NCBI RefSeq assembly: GCF_001984155.1
Contig: NZ_MTQO01000054.1
Span: 372,001-436,000 of the forward strand
Source: Actinosynnema sp. ALI-1.44
Lineage (GTDB): Bacteria > Actinomycetota > Actinomycetes > Mycobacteriales > Pseudonocardiaceae
Reading direction: 5' to 3'
Length of the DNA: 64,000 nt
Shown: positions 8,259 to 16,382 of the stretch, piece after piece
Layout of the letters: each line of letters begins with the position of its first letter
Numbering within the stretch: the first letter of the stretch is position 1
Made by a program: the position numbers and the translations under genes
The notes under the pieces: generated by a model
The model's database searches: none
Seen by the model: the letters and a program-made list of their open reading frames with translations, nothing else
What the model was told of the DNA's origin: nothing

Positions 8259-10811
8259 TCAGTTCCTCGATGACGTCGTGGGGATCGTGCCGACCGCCGA
8301 CGTCCGCGCCCACTGCCGCAACGCGCCTTGACGATCCCGCAGTGCGGGCGTCACCTGGTCGAGAAACGGCCGTGCCCGCTTCAGCTTGTGCTGTCTCAGC
8401 AGACAGCGGCTCAGGTGGAACCGGGTGAGCTGGCTCTCCGGATGACCGCTGCCGAGCACCGCGATCTGCCGGGTGAGCACCTGCTCGAACACCTCGGTGG
8501 CGGTCTTCCAGTCCCCGCGACCCATGGTCGCCAGGCCGGTCCACTGGATGGTCCGCAACGTGAAGGGGTGTTCGCCGCCGAGCGCGGCGGCTGCTCGCCG
8601 TTGCGCGTCGGCCAGGGCGTCGAGCGCCTTGCCGTGTTCGCCGCTGCCGATCAACGCTCGGCCGTGCAACACCATCAGCTCGAGTGACAGCGGACTGTCC
8701 GAGCCGTACCACTTGGTCGACCTGTGCAACTCCGCCCTGACCCGGCGGATGACGCGGGTCAGCCGGTCCGGTTGCGGCAACGCCGTGATCAGCTCGCCCT
8801 CCACGAGGACTGCCGTTGCCTCACGTGCCACGTGGTGCCGAGCGATTCCCGCATCGGTGAACGCCGAGAGCACTCGTCGCGCGGTCGCCGACGCGTCGGT
8901 CACCTCGCCTGTCGCCACCTGGATCCTGGCCAGTTCGACCGCGGCGACAGGCCAGACACCGGTGTGGGTGTCGTGGGGATGAGCCTGCCGGATCACGGAG
9001 TGGAGCTCGTCCACGGCGAACTCACCCCGCACCCTGAGCGCTCGTACCCTGGCCAGCCCGGCCCGTTGGCGATCTGCTTCGGACAGCCAAACCGGAGCGG
9101 CACCGTGCAGGCGGATGAAGGCGTGGTGGTGGAAGACCTCGTCGGCTTCGGCGTACTCACCGAGGACGTCGTGGGCGGTGGCCGCGATCAGCCGGGCATG
9201 GAACTCCGATCGGACGTTTCGCTCCTGCTGCGCCCGGCTGATGAGAGTTTCCGTGTGCTGCAACGCATTCCTTGGCTCACCCATGGCCAGTGCCAGCCGT
9301 GCGGCCGCTTCGGCATCGTCGGCCGCCCACGCGATTCCCAGAACTCGTTCGCAGGCAGACCTGGCCGCTGGGATGTCGCCGCGTTCCTCGTGTGCGGCCG
9401 CCGCCGCACGCATCAGGGAACGTCTGACAGGCGAAGGAATCGACATGTTCGATGCGAGAACCGTCGCGTGTGTACAGTCGTCCAGCTGGCCTGTACGCAG
9501 CTCGTCGACGACAGTCCGCGCGGCACTCCTGTTCAGCGAACGCAGCAAGTCCGGGTCGAGATCCTGCTGGACCGCAGCGGCCACGAGGGCGTTCAGCCGC
9601 CACGACTGGCTCGCGGTACCGGCGACCCGGCTGAGCAGACCGTGCTCGTCCAGTTCGGCCAGTGCGTCCACGACGAGGGTGGGCGCGTGTCGGCCGAGCA
9701 GGTCGGCCACTCCACGGACCAACAGCGCGCCACTGACCGGCGCCGTCGACAACACCGACGCGAACCCCAGCACGATCCGGGCATGTCTGCTGCGGGCGCG
9801 GACGAGATCGACCAGGTGACCGGGATTTCCGGGCCAGTACGCGCCGTCGAGCTCCTCTTCTTCCACAGTGGACAGCCCGGCGAGAACCACCCGGCCACCT
9901 GACCACCACGGTGGTGCGGCTCGCATGGTCACGATGGTGTGGACGTTGGCTGACGGGACGATGAGCGCGTTCAACGCCGCCGGGGCCAGACCGTCGGGGA
10001 CGTCGTCGACCACCCAGAGGACGGCGTCGCCGGTCCGCTCGGCGAGCGTTTCTCTCGCCTGCCGGGGCCCCATACCGGACAGGTCCAGTCCGAAACGCTC
10101 GCGAGCCACCGTGTTCACCGCGGCGGCGAAGCGTTCCACCGGCTGATCGACGCCTGCCATGCTCGTCCAGACCACACCTCCCGGGTACGCGTCCCCGAAC
10201 ACCAGGCTGTACTGCTCGGCTAGCGCTGTCTTGCCCGTCCCCGCCGGGGCCTCGACGACGACGACGCGGGCCCGGCTGCGCAGTTCACTGTGGATGGACC
10301 ACATCTCCCGGTACCGGCCGCTGAACCGGCGTGGCCGCGACAGGCGTCCCCGCAACCGGCCGAGCCGGTCGGCCGACTCGGCGCACAGCGGCCCTTGGGC
10401 CCGTTCGACTTTGCCTGCCACCGCGTCCGCGAGCGGTTCGGTGTCGGACTCCCGTCGCCACGAGAAGTGGTGGGCGTCGGCGAGGTCGCCCGGCGCGATG
10501 TGCCGGTCGTCGGGTTCCGGGTTCACGATCAGCACCCGGTCGAGCGGGTCGCCCAGTCGGCGGGCCGCCAGGAACGCCCTCGTCAACGCCCACTGGCAGG
10601 CGAACTTGGCGTGATAACGCCGTGAGTAGAACGCGATCAGGACAGCCGACGAGTCCAGGGCACGCCACGTGCTGTCGGTGACTCCGTCGAACAGATGAAT
10701 GTCCTTGTCGCGGAAGACGGCCAGGCCCCGGTCGCGCAGCGCCCGCTCGATGCCATCCGCGGCCCCCTCGTCTGTCCACCTGCAGCTCAGGAAAACCGCC
10801 GGGTCGTTCAT
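8259..10811 (-). CDS. TIR-STAND ATPase-TPR protein
   Basis: 850 residues. Residues ~1-120 are a TIR domain (AVFLSCRWTDEGAADGIERA, GLAVFRDKDIHLFDG, SSAVLIAFYSRRY). Residues ~160-420 are a P-loop STAND ATPase with Walker A EAPAGTGKTA at ~187-196 and Walker B AVLWVVDDV at ~263-271. The C-terminal ~400 residues are TPR-like helices (TEVFEQVLTRQIAVLGSGHP). In the TIR helix that normally carries the catalytic Glu (WCxxEL), the sequence reads ACQWAL, with Ala75 at the Glu position, so NADase activity is doubtful. The ATG at 10811 follows AGGAGG. It sits between the two STAND/partner modules, 147 bases downstream of the partner gene copy 2 stop on the same strand. It is probably a cytoplasmic sensor or effector of the same island. 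Confidence 0.86.
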   Translation of the reverse strand: MNDPAVFLSCRWTDEGAADGIERALRDRGLAVFRDKDIHLFDGVTDSTWRALDSSAVLIAFYSRRYHAKFACQWALTRAFLAARRLGDPLDRVLIVNPEPDDRHIAPGDLADAHHFSWRRESDTEPLADAVAGKVERAQGPLCAESADRLGRLRGRLSRPRRFSGRYREMWSIHSELRSRARVVVVEAPAGTGKTALAEQYSLVFGDAYPGGVVWTSMAGVDQPVERFAAAVNTVARERFGLDLSGMGPRQARETLAERTGDAVLWVVDDVPDGLAPAALNALIVPSANVHTIVTMRAAPPWWSGGRVVLAGLSTVEEEELDGAYWPGNPGHLVDLVRARSRHARIVLGFASVLSTAPVSGALLVRGVADLLGRHAPTLVVDALAELDEHGLLSRVAGTASQSWRLNALVAAAVQQDLDPDLLRSLNRSAARTVVDELRTGQLDDCTHATVLASNMSIPSPVRRSLMRAAAAAHEERGDIPAARSACERVLGIAWAADDAEAAARLALAMGEPRNALQHTETLISRAQQERNVRSEFHARLIAATAHDVLGEYAEADEVFHHHAFIRLHGAAPVWLSEADRQRAGLARVRALRVRGEFAVDELHSVIRQAHPHDTHTGVWPVAAVELARIQVATGEVTDASATARRVLSAFTDAGIARHHVAREATAVLVEGELITALPQPDRLTRVIRRVRAELHRSTKWYGSDSPLSLELMVLHGRALIGSGEHGKALDALADAQRRAAAALGGEHPFTLRTIQWTGLATMGRGDWKTATEVFEQVLTRQIAVLGSGHPESQLTRFHLSRCLLRQHKLKRARPFLDQVTPALRDRQGALRQWARTSAVGTIPTTSSRN

Positions 10812-10958
10812 CGTCCTCCTCAGTCTCACCGTCCTCCCACGATGCCGCAGGTGGTCGGTGGCTGACAGACGCCAACCCGGACAGATACACGACAATCCGC
10901 CGTCAACGGCAAGGCCATCCGATGCCGTACGAGTTCGCGGCCCGCAGGTCGACGAATC

Positions 10959-11855
10959 TCACCTTGACCTCCCCGGAGCTGTCCGCACGCACGGCCGCGC
11001 GCTCGGGACCGGGTCCGCCGCCTCCATCGAGAGTTCGCCGTCGATCAGCCAGATCCGGTCGGGCACGCGGTCGCGGCCGAACCGGACTCGCAGGTGGAAC
11101 TCGTCGCACCCGAAACGCGGTGTGCAGACGTAGAACGGCGACATCTCCGGCAGCCGGAGGCGGAAGAAGAACTCGTGGTCGTCGCCCGGGGCCAGCGGTT
11201 GCGGTGGGCGGAGGGCGAACTCGAGCCGGTTGGTCGACACCATCCGCGGCGGTGCGGACATGTCGCCGCCCCGGAGCACCGTGATGCCGAGCGCGTCGAG
11301 GTCCACGTGGTCCGTCCGGTCGCGCGCCTGCGGGATGGTCAGCGAGTGCCGGATCTCGGTCAACCCGTTGGTGTGGCTGATGATTCGCCGGTTCTCGAAG
11401 ACCTCGATCTCCGGCTGGTCCAGGACGAGGTCCACCTGGACGAGCGCGGTGTGCCACGGTTCGCCCGCGTGGGGATCGGTCGCGGAGGACTGGGTGAGCG
11501 CCAGTTCGGCGATGCGTGCCACGATCTGGTCCGCGCGGCGCTGCATGGTGCGCACTTCCCGGTCGACTGCCTGGCCGAGTGCGCGCAGCCGCGCGAGGTA
11601 CGGCTGATCACCGGGCCCGTCGAAACCGAACACGGCCCGCCCTGTCCTGGCAGCGGCGTCGGGCAATTGGGCGATCAGCCTTTCCAGCCACATTCTGATC
11701 TTCTCGCGGGCAATCGCGGGTGACTCGCCATCGGCGACACCACTTGCCCGTCTGACGGCCGATCCCGCGCGTGCCACCAAATGCGGATCTTCGACGCCCA
11801 GCCCGCCGCGCAGCGCTTTCAGCTCATGGACGAGCGCCGGGATCTTGGTCGACAT
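10959..11855 (-). CDS. STAND-partner protein (copy 2), frameshifted near the C-terminus
   Basis: 298 residues as read. It is a paralogue of the protein at 7188-8171 along almost its whole length: helical N-terminus (LKALRGGLGVEDPHLVARAG), β-rich C-terminus (LVLDQPEIEVFENRRIISH, WLIDGELSMEAADPVP). After ADPVP the frame runs into PSARPCVRTAPGRSR and stops at 10959. One frame over, the sequence continues AAVRADSSGEVKVRFVDL and ends YGIGWPCR at 10903, which matches the paralogue's C-terminus. One missing base at about 11002-11008 explains this. The 40-50 lost residues include the conserved YGIGW end, so the protein may be damaged, or the base may be a sequence error. The ATG at 11855 follows GAAGGTG. 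It is divergent from STAND gene copy 2. Confidence 0.75.
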   Translation of the reverse strand: MSTKIPALVHELKALRGGLGVEDPHLVARAGSAVRRASGVADGESPAIAREKIRMWLERLIAQLPDAAARTGRAVFGFDGPGDQPYLARLRALGQAVDREVRTMQRRADQIVARIAELALTQSSATDPHAGEPWHTALVQVDLVLDQPEIEVFENRRIISHTNGLTEIRHSLTIPQARDRTDHVDLDALGITVLRGGDMSAPPRMVSTNRLEFALRPPQPLAPGDDHEFFFRLRLPEMSPFYVCTPRFGCDEFHLRVRFGRDRVPDRIWLIDGELSMEAADPVPSARPCVRTAPGRSR

Positions 11856-11930
11856 CGCGCCACCTTCGCTTCACGTCATCGCCGGGCGAAGTCTACCCAC
11901 AGCGCTGTGTGCCGCGACCGCGCCCCGGCG

Positions 11931-11960
11931 GGTTTCCCGGGTTTCCGGAAACAGGGAAAC
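11931..11960. promoter_or_regulatory. Near-palindromic cluster of GTTTCC/GGAAAC words
   Basis: Two GGTTTCC words (11931-11937 and 11940-11946) are followed by two inverted GGAAAC words (11947-11952 and 11955-11960). The central GTTTCCGGAAAC (11941-11952) is a perfect 12-bp palindrome, and the 30 bases together form an almost perfect larger one. It lies 75 bases before the start of partner copy 2 and ~310 bases before STAND copy 2. Another GGGAAAC lies at about 12008. The same words occur at 7046-7102. It is probably an operator shared by both modules. Confidence 0.55.
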
Positions 11961-12140
11961 GCGCAGGAAGAACGGTGTTGCCCCGGTTTCTCCCAACCGC
12001 ACCACGGGAAACACTGCACAATTCGGCAATGCGGTTCCACGATGTGTTTCACCGGCACCACGGTAAATCAATCAGGTGATTCGCGTCGACCGGATCGGTC
12101 GTCGGGATCGCCGCCGCTGAAAGGGGAGGGGTGGATCGCA

Positions 12141-12194
12141 ATGCACACGCACATCGTCGCACTGCTCGACGTGCTGGCCACGCTGCTCGGCTGA
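12141..12194 (+). CDS. Possible 17-residue hydrophobic leader peptide
   Basis: An ATG preceded by a strong GGGGAGGGG ribosome-binding site opens MHTHIVALLDVLATLLG, then TGA. The peptide has a His-containing start followed by a mostly hydrophobic stretch. It ends 10 bases before a perfect 12-bp hairpin and 80 bases before the STAND gene at 12275. It could be a leader peptide for attenuation or a small membrane-active peptide. Only the ribosome-binding site and position support it; a short ORF of this size can occur by chance. Confidence 0.4.
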   Translation: MHTHIVALLDVLATLLG

Positions 12195-12204
12195 GCGCAC
12201 ACGC

Positions 12205-12237
12205 CCCGGCCGTCCGTCGAGGGGGCGGACGGCCGGG
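12205..12237 (+). terminator. GC-rich hairpin in the leader of STAND gene copy 2
   Basis: CCCGGCCGTCCG (12205-12216) pairs perfectly with CGGACGGCCGGG (12226-12237) across a 9-base loop. No U-run follows, so it could be a weak terminator, an attenuator or an RNA-stability element between the 17-codon ORF and the STAND start at 12275. The rest of 11856-12274 holds the operator cluster at 11931-11960, an inverted repeat CGACCG-GAT-CGGTCG at 12087-12101, and no recognisable gene. Confidence 0.5.
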
Positions 12238-12274
12238 CCGTCATTGTCAGCACTGACGACAGGACACTGGAGAC

Positions 12275-14449
12275 ATGACCGAATTCGGGCCTGAATTGCG
12301 GCGACTTCGTGAAGCCGCCGGGCTGTCACTGACCAAGCTCGCATCGATCATCCCCACTTCCAAAGGCTATCTCAGCAAAATCGAGAACGGCCGAGTGCGC
12401 GTCAACCCCGGCATCGCCGAAGCATGCGACAAAGCGCTGGGCGCCGGTGGTGAATTACTCGCACTGGTTCCCAGGGCGTCCCGGAGTGCCACCCGGGGAC
12501 TGATCGGGCTGCCGTACGGGACCCGGCATTTCGTCGGGCGAAAGACCGAGCTGGAAACACTGTCGTCGATGGTGGTGCGGCAGAACGCGGCCCGGATATG
12601 CGTGGTGCACGGGATGGCGGGCGTCGGCAAGACAGCGGTCGCGGTCGCCGCGGCCCGCGCGGTGACCAGCGAGTTCCCGGACGGTTGCCTGTTCCTGGAT
12701 TTCCAGGGGCACACCCCCGGTGCGCCGGTGACGACACCTGCCGAAGGCCTGCGCCGCGTGCTGGCGTTGCTGGAGGTGCCTGGCGACAGGATCCCCTCGG
12801 ACGTCGACGGCCGCGCCAACCTGCTGCAGGCGATGCTGCGGGACCGCCGGATGGTGCTCGTGTTCGACAACGTCCGGACAGCCGGTCAGGTCCGTCCCAT
12901 CCTGCCCGCGGAACCAGGCTGCCGCGTGATCATCACCAGCCGTAACCGGCTCCAGGCGTTGGACGACGCCTGGTCGCTCTCCCTGGACGGCCTGCGTCCC
13001 GTGGATGCCGTCGAGTTGTTCCGCGCTGTCGCCGGGCCCGTGGTGGCCGACGACGTCGTGGAGGACATCGTTGCCCACTGCGGCGCGCTCCCGCTGGCGC
13101 TGCGCATCGCGGCCGCGCGGTTCGTCGCCGGTGGCTGGTCCGCGGCGGGTTTCGCCGACCGCCTCGCCGATCAGCACACACGGCTGCTGCCTTTGGACGA
13201 CGGCGAACGAAGTGTCAGTGCCGCGTTCAAGGTTTCCTACGATGCGCTGCCCGACGACCAGCGGCGGATCTTCGGTCTGCTTGCCCTGCACCCGTCCTCG
13301 GCGGTCGAAGTGTCCGCTGTGGACGCGATGGCTGATCTCGCCCCAGGCGAAGTGGACCGTTTGCTCGACCGCCTGCATGACGCGCACCTGTTGACCCGCA
13401 CCACCGACGACCACGTCGAGGTACACGACCTCATAGGCGCGTTCGCGCTCAGGTACGCACTGCCCGACATCAGTTCCGAGGACCAGGCAGCAGCCGCGCG
13501 GCGGTTGACGCGGTACGCGCTTGCCCATGTCCAAGCGGCGGACCAGCTGATCGAGCCGCACCGGTACCGGCACGGCACCGCTCCCGACGCACCGCCGAAC
13601 CGGCGGTTCGACGACGCAAGCACGGCGATGGCCTGGCTGCGTGCCCAGTGGCCCGCACTCGAGCGGATCATCGAGCGCGCACCCGAGTTCGGCCAGCATT
13701 CCGAGTGCTGGCAACTGGTCCACGCACTGCGCTCGTTCTTCTTCCGCGAGCGACTGCTGACGCCGTGGATCACCACGCACCGGATCGCCGTGGAGTCGGC
13801 GCTGCGGTCCGGTGACATGGCAGCCGCTGGGATGATCTCGAACAGCCGGGGGATGGCCCACCTGGAACTCGGCCAACTGCCCGAGGCGATCGAATGCCAT
13901 GACCGCGCCTGGACGTACTTCAAGCAAGCAGGGGACGAACGCGGCGCCAACGACGCGATGTCGAGCCGTGCCTGGGCTTTGCTCTCCGCCGGTGATCTCG
14001 ACGGCGCGTACCGCGATCTCACACAGGCGCTGGCCGCCTACCGTGACACCGATCGGCCGCGCAACGTCGCGATCGCCTTACGCGGCATAGCGTTCACGCT
14101 CACCGCGATGGGCAGGTTCGACGAGGCCGCGAGCCACGTCCGCGAGGCGCGGCAGCTGGCGCGGATCCCGCACGACGTCCTGATGACGATCAACTGCGGC
14201 GCGTGGATCCATTACCGGACCGGCAGGTTCGCCGACGCCGGACGCGAGTACCGGGCAGCTCTGGACATCGCCGAGAACATCGCGAGCGACTACGAGACGG
14301 CGCGGTCGATGACCGGGTTGGGGAACGCGGTCGCGCGGCTGGGTGACCGCGAGGCAGCGGAGCGCTGGTGGGCCCAGGCTGACGGGCTGGACGTGCCGCT
14401 CAACCCGTTGGTGGCCGCGGAGGCATGGGCACGCGCCAACAGCGCCTGA
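12275..14449 (+). CDS. HTH-NB-ARC-TPR STAND ATPase (copy 2)
   Basis: 724 residues, a full-length paralogue of the protein at 4592-6781. HTH at ~1-60 (SKGYLSKIENGR), Walker A GMAGVGKTA at ~113-121, Walker B RMVLVFDNV, sensor VIITSR, MHD-like VEVHDLI, then TPR-like helices (AGMISNSRGMAHLELGQ, DLTQALAAYRDTDRPRN, EAASHVREARQLARI). The ATG at 12275 follows GGAGAC. Unlike copy 1 there is no SEFIR gene after it: the next gene is a small membrane protein on the other strand, so any effector partner would be elsewhere, for instance the TIR-STAND protein. It is divergent from partner copy 2. The two copies appear to come from one ancestral divergent module duplicated in inverse orientation. Confidence 0.9.
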   Translation: MTEFGPELRRLREAAGLSLTKLASIIPTSKGYLSKIENGRVRVNPGIAEACDKALGAGGELLALVPRASRSATRGLIGLPYGTRHFVGRKTELETLSSMVVRQNAARICVVHGMAGVGKTAVAVAAARAVTSEFPDGCLFLDFQGHTPGAPVTTPAEGLRRVLALLEVPGDRIPSDVDGRANLLQAMLRDRRMVLVFDNVRTAGQVRPILPAEPGCRVIITSRNRLQALDDAWSLSLDGLRPVDAVELFRAVAGPVVADDVVEDIVAHCGALPLALRIAAARFVAGGWSAAGFADRLADQHTRLLPLDDGERSVSAAFKVSYDALPDDQRRIFGLLALHPSSAVEVSAVDAMADLAPGEVDRLLDRLHDAHLLTRTTDDHVEVHDLIGAFALRYALPDISSEDQAAAARRLTRYALAHVQAADQLIEPHRYRHGTAPDAPPNRRFDDASTAMAWLRAQWPALERIIERAPEFGQHSECWQLVHALRSFFFRERLLTPWITTHRIAVESALRSGDMAAAGMISNSRGMAHLELGQLPEAIECHDRAWTYFKQAGDERGANDAMSSRAWALLSAGDLDGAYRDLTQALAAYRDTDRPRNVAIALRGIAFTLTAMGRFDEAASHVREARQLARIPHDVLMTINCGAWIHYRTGRFADAGREYRAALDIAENIASDYETARSMTGLGNAVARLGDREAAERWWAQADGLDVPLNPLVAAEAWARANSA

Positions 14450-14456
14450 CCCGGTT

Positions 14457-14499
14457 TCGCCGCGGCCCCTCCTGGGCGATGTGGCCGCGGCGATCTTCT
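14457..14499 (+). terminator. Intrinsic terminator of STAND gene copy 2
   Basis: An 11-bp perfect stem (TCGCCGCGGCC at 14457-14467 with GGCCGCGGCGA at 14483-14493) is followed by TCTTCT. It starts 8 bases after the STAND stop codon and lies before the convergent small gene, which it could also serve. Confidence 0.65.
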
Positions 14500-14509
14500 C
14501 CCAGGGGAG

Positions 14510-14701
14510 TCAGAGCGTCGTGAACCGCTGTGGCGCAACGGTATCGACGTGCGAGGACGACGCGCGCGGGTCGTCCGGCTGCCGGGTGAGGACGGAGGAT
14601 TCACCGGCCCGGTAGCCGACAGCGGTACCGAGGACGAACCCGAGGACCAGTGCCGCCAGAACCGTGCGGGCCGCCAACGAGAGTGACAGGATGATTTTCA
14701 C
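14510..14701 (-). CDS. Small single-pass membrane protein
   Basis: 63 residues, family not recognised. One hydrophobic segment (ARTVLAALVLGFVLGTAVGY, residues ~10-29) is preceded by a short start and followed by a polar tail rich in Ser, Asp and Arg. The GTG at 14701 is chosen because AAGGAG lies 5 bases upstream; the frame also runs to 14761, which would add 20 acidic residues. It may be an N-anchored or secreted small protein. It is convergent with STAND copy 2. Confidence 0.6.
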   Translation of the reverse strand: MKIILSLSLAARTVLAALVLGFVLGTAVGYRAGESSVLTRQPDDPRASSSHVDTVAPQRFTTL

Positions 14702-14768
14702 TGCTGCTCCTTGTGCCGGAGAACTGGGGTCCTCTTCATCCTCCGTCGACATCGCGCACATATCAGGA

Positions 14769-14848
14769 GTTTCCCGTGGTCAGGCGGTTTCGCGATGCCG
14801 GAAACGACCCCGAGGGTGACCAGCGGCCGACGGCGACCAGGGGTTTCC
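14769..14848. promoter_or_regulatory. Dispersed GTTTCC/GGAAAC words
   Basis: GTTTCCC (14769-14775), GGAAAC (14800-14805) and GGTTTCC (14842-14848) occur within 80 bases of the gap between the small membrane protein and the secreted protein at 15013. They are the words that make up the inverted repeats at 7046-7102 and 11931-11960, but the spacing is irregular. It is a weak hint that the regulon extends here. Confidence 0.25.
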
Positions 14849-15012
14849 TGCGAGCGGATGCCGGGGCAGTGGCCGGGTACCGGCGATATGGGGAAAATCT
14901 GGTGAATTAACACAGTGTGATTTCCGACGATCGGCCCATCCGGTTCGTGGGTTGGCGATCTACCGTCATATCGCCCAACGCGTCCCTGCCACTGCGCGGA
15001 TGGAGTCCTGTT

Positions 15013-16305
15013 ATGCGGTTCCCGGAACGGCTGACCGGCTTGGCCTTGCTGGCCGCCGGTGTCGTCGCGATCATGTCGAGCCCTGCTTCGGCGCACGATC
15101 CCAACTCACCTGAAGGCCGTGCGGCACATGCCAAGTTCGCGGCCGACCTGCAGCCGCCGGACCGCTCGCCCGCTGTGACGGGTGCCGCGGCCGTCCCGTG
15201 CACGAACGGGATGGCCGGGCAGTACCCGTGCAAGAACGTCGACCTGCTTTCGGTGATGCCGCTGTCGACCATCGGTGGTGGTCAGGGCAACAGCCTGTGG
15301 GGTTGGACGGACCCGCAGACGAACAAGGAATACGCGATCATGGCCAGGTCCAACGGGGCCTCCTTCGTCGACATCTCCACGCCGACGAGCCCGAAGTACC
15401 TGGGTAACCTGCCGTCGCACAACGGGACCAGCAGCTCATGGCGTGACATCAAGGTGCACGCCAACCACGCGTTCATCGGCGCGGACGCCATCAGCGGACA
15501 CGGTATGCAGGTGTTCGACCTGACCAGGCTGCGTACGGTGACAACCCCGCAGACCTTCACGGCCGACGCGAGGTACACGGGCTTCGGTCCGTCGCACACG
15601 TTGGCCGTCAACAACGAGACCGGCTACATCTACGCCGTCGGGTCGAACACGTGCAACGGCGGCGTGCACATGGTTGACGTGCGCAACCCGAAGAGCCCGG
15701 TCAACGCGGGCTGTATCAGCAACGACGGGTACGTCCACGAGAACCAGTGCGTGGTCTACCGCGGCCCGGACACGACATACCAAGGTCGCGAGATCTGCTT
15801 CAACTACAACGTCGACACGCTGACCCTGGTCGACGTGACTGTGAAGTCCGCCCCGCGCCAAATCGCCCGCAAGGGCTACTCGGGCGTGCGCTACAGCCAC
15901 CAGGGCTGGTTGACGGGTGACCACCAGCGCCTGCTGCTGGACGACGAGCTCGACTCGGACCTGCCCGGCACCAAGACGTTCATCTGGGACGTGCGTGACC
16001 TGGACAACCCGATCAACACCGGCGTGTACACCTCGCCGACGATCCAGGCGACCGACCACAACCAGTACATCATCGGCAAGTACAGCTACCAGGCGAACTA
16101 CCGCGCCGGGCTGCGGATCCTCGACATCACCGGCATCGCGCAGAACCGGCTGAGCGAGGTCGCGTACTTCGACATCTACCCCGCCAACAACGGCAGCGGG
16201 TTCAACGGCGCGTGGAACGTGCATCCGTTCTACGCGAGCGGAACTGTGGCCATCAGTGGGATCGAACAAGGACTCGTGCTGGTGAAACCCACTCTCACCA
16301 GCTGA
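15013..16305 (+). CDS. Secreted choice-of-anchor B family (LVIVD-repeat) protein
   Basis: 430 residues. A Sec signal peptide (positive start, hydrophobic LTGLALLAAGVVAIM, SPASA cleavage motif near residue 27) precedes a β-propeller-like region typical of choice-of-anchor B proteins: GNSLWGWTDPQTNKEYAIM, GASFVDISTPTSPKYLGNLP, WRDIKVHANHAFIGADA, GVRYSHQGWLTGDHQRLLLD, and a late AGLRILDI repeat. The ATG at 15013 follows GGAG by 7 bases. The protein is extracellular; ligand or enzymatic role unknown. The next gene follows after a strong hairpin, so the two may be only partly cotranscribed. Confidence 0.88.
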   Translation: MRFPERLTGLALLAAGVVAIMSSPASAHDPNSPEGRAAHAKFAADLQPPDRSPAVTGAAAVPCTNGMAGQYPCKNVDLLSVMPLSTIGGGQGNSLWGWTDPQTNKEYAIMARSNGASFVDISTPTSPKYLGNLPSHNGTSSSWRDIKVHANHAFIGADAISGHGMQVFDLTRLRTVTTPQTFTADARYTGFGPSHTLAVNNETGYIYAVGSNTCNGGVHMVDVRNPKSPVNAGCISNDGYVHENQCVVYRGPDTTYQGREICFNYNVDTLTLVDVTVKSAPRQIARKGYSGVRYSHQGWLTGDHQRLLLDDELDSDLPGTKTFIWDVRDLDNPINTGVYTSPTIQATDHNQYIIGKYSYQANYRAGLRILDITGIAQNRLSEVAYFDIYPANNGSGFNGAWNVHPFYASGTVAISGIEQGLVLVKPTLTS

Positions 16306-16311
16306 CCGGCG

Positions 16312-16371
16312 CCGGTCTGGCGGAGGGGGTCACCCTGCCGGTTCCCTCCGTCAGACCGGCGTTCCCTTTTC
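16312..16371 (+). terminator. Strong hairpin after the secreted protein gene
   Basis: A 17-bp stem with one G-U pair (16312-16328 with 16345-16361, loop 16 bases) is followed by GTTCCCTTTTC. It lies 7 bases after the stop at 16305 and just upstream of the Shine-Dalgarno of the next gene, so it may terminate or attenuate transcription between the two. Confidence 0.75.
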
Positions 16372-16382
16372 GGAGGTGTTCG

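Noticed and set aside
14917-15012. Earlier start for the choice-of-anchor B protein
   Set aside because: It would place 32 polar residues before the signal peptide; GGAG precedes the ATG at 15013.
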